Assembly (NCBI GenBank): GCA_018713405.1
Contig: DVOR01000001.1
Span: 1-8,193 of the forward strand
Origin: Candidatus Spyradenecus faecavium
GTDB lineage: Bacteria; Verrucomicrobiota; Kiritimatiellia; RFP12; DVOR01
Length of the DNA: 8,193 bases
Reading direction: 5' to 3'
The notes under the pieces were generated by a model. The model worked only from the letters and a program-made list of their open reading frames with translations, made no database searches and had not been told where the DNA came from. The translations under genes were made by a program, and so were the position numbers. Shown here piece after piece: positions 7,546 to 8,193 of the stretch. The stretch's first letter is position 1, and the number at the start of each line of letters is the position of its first letter.

Positions 7546-8049
7546 ATGGGCAGACTTTCGCGATACCTCCGCGCCGGCTTCTCCTTGATCGAGGTGAACA
7601 TGGCCATCTTCGTCCTGGCGGGCGGCGCGCTGGCCCTGCTCGCGCTCTTCCCCCTGGGCCTGCGCGAGAGTTCCGAGGCCAACAGCGAGATGCGCGTGGC
7701 CGCCTTCGCCGATCGCTTCATCGGCGCGGCCAAGATCGCCGCCGAGCAGGCCGTGGACGAGGACGACTTCGAGGACCTCCTCACCGAGTCGCTCGACACC
7801 TCCGGCTCCTTCTCCCTGCGCGACGACAGCGACGAGGAGAACGACGGCAACGACTACGACGAGGATGAGTCCGGCGTCTACTTCCGCGCTTGGCGGGTCG
7901 GCGTCCAAGAGGACAAGACCGACGGCCTGATTCTTTTGGAGCTTGGCCTGTCGGTGACCGCCGAGAACCCCAAGCAAAATCCTCGCGCCATGCGTTATGC
8001 GGACGGCTACGGCCTGAGGGTCGTCATCGACCCCCGTGGGAAACAGTAA
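7546..8049 (+). CDS. PilV/GspI-like prepilin, resembling Verru_Chthon cassette protein B
   Basis: A 167-residue prepilin-like protein with leader MGRLSRYLRAG and then FSLIEVNMAIFVLAGGALALLALFPLGLRES; cleavage is expected after Gly11, with Glu16 at mature position 5. The FSLIEV start and the 'LFPLGL' end of the helix are typical of PilV/GspI-type minor pilins and of Verru_Chthon cassette protein B. Residues 71-110 are strikingly acidic (runs such as DEDDFED and DDSDEENDGNDYDEDES). The C-terminus (112-163) looks like a small beta domain ending YGLRVVIDPRGKQ. GAGGAGG at 7532-7538 overlaps the preceding stop and lies 7 nt before the ATG. Minor pilins of this class normally sit at the pseudopilus tip with J/K partners. 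Confidence 0.86.
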   Translation: MGRLSRYLRAGFSLIEVNMAIFVLAGGALALLALFPLGLRESSEANSEMRVAAFADRFIGAAKIAAEQAVDEDDFEDLLTESLDTSGSFSLRDDSDEENDGNDYDEDESGVYFRAWRVGVQEDKTDGLILLELGLSVTAENPKQNPRAMRYADGYGLRVVIDPRGKQ

Positions 8050-8063
8050 GCGAGGCGCCGATC

Positions 8064-8193
8064 ATGAGACAGACACACGCACCCCTTTCGCGCCGCGGTT
8101 TCTCGCTCATCGAGATCCTGGTGGCGATGACCATCCTGGTGGTCATCGTCCTCATCGTGGCCGGCATCTTCCAGCAGACTAGCTTGGCCTGGA
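8064..8193 (+). CDS. GspJ/PilW-like prepilin, 5' end only, resembling Verru_Chthon cassette protein C
   Basis: The first 43 codons of a gene cut by the right edge. It starts MRQTHAPLSRRG and continues FSLIEILVAMTILVVIVLIV, then AGIFQQTSLAW. Cleavage is expected after Gly12, with Glu17 at mature position 5. The 'FSLIEILVAMTIL...QQTSLAW' form is typical of PilW/GspJ-type minor pilins and of Verru_Chthon cassette protein C. The ATG is 14 nt after the previous stop; GAGG at 8052-8055 is a modest ribosome-binding site 8 nt upstream. The soluble domain is not visible, so the assignment rests on the N-terminus and gene order. Confidence 0.8.
   Translation, partial: MRQTHAPLSRRGFSLIEILVAMTILVVIVLIVAGIFQQTSLAW

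Noticed and set aside
5164..7977. A 937-codon open frame on the - strand across the pseudopilin genes
   Set aside because: Long antisense frames arise easily in GC-rich coding DNA because stop codons are rare. Its translation is rich in Val, Gly, His, Asp and Ala repeats with no recognisable domain, and the + strand genes it covers are clearly real, with ribosome-binding sites and pilin signatures.

Overview
The window comes from a GC-rich bacterium whose codon third positions are mostly G or C. All recognisable genes are on the + strand. The prepilin genes resemble the 'Verru_Chthon cassette' families (D, B, C) named from Verrucomicrobia. Together with N-termini of the FTLIELLVVI type repeated gene after gene, this points to the PVC superphylum (Verrucomicrobia, Lentisphaerae or Kiritimatiellae type). 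That placement is inferred from recalled family features and not from a search.

Layout. Positions 1-2666 are a chaperone block: the 3' end of dnaK (the gene starts outside the window), a strong GC hairpin, groES, a 138-nt spacer carrying four tandem copies of an 8-base repeat, groEL, and a clear intrinsic terminator at 2638-2666. A plausible sigma70-type promoter at 2700-2728 then starts a second transcription unit that runs past the right edge. This unit encodes a GspF/PilC-family inner-membrane platform protein (2786-4078), followed by six tightly packed genes for pseudopilin or pseudopilin-related proteins, plus the start of what looks like a GspJ/PilW-type prepilin at the right end.

How they work together. 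DnaK and GroES/GroEL are the standard cytosolic folding machines. The second unit makes part of a type II secretion or type IV pilus-like apparatus. The GspF protein would sit in the inner membrane and help extract subunits. The prepilins carry class III signal peptides (basic leader, Gly, then Phe-Thr/Ser-Leu with Glu at mature position 5) and would be cleaved by a prepilin peptidase and assembled into a short pseudopilus. The assembly ATPase, secretin, prepilin peptidase and the L/M-type platform proteins are not in this window.

The most unusual items are: a gene (4853-5356) with a GspG-like C-terminal domain and calcium-loop motif mounted on an ordinary transmembrane anchor in place of a prepilin leader; a GspG-like pseudopilin (4090-4848) enlarged by a six-cysteine insert with two CxxC motifs; a prepilin with an EF-hand/dockerin-like DxDxDG loop; and the octamer repeat array between groES and groEL. 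No gene-free stretch exceeds 300 bases. No tRNA, rRNA, CRISPR array or insertion sequence was seen.
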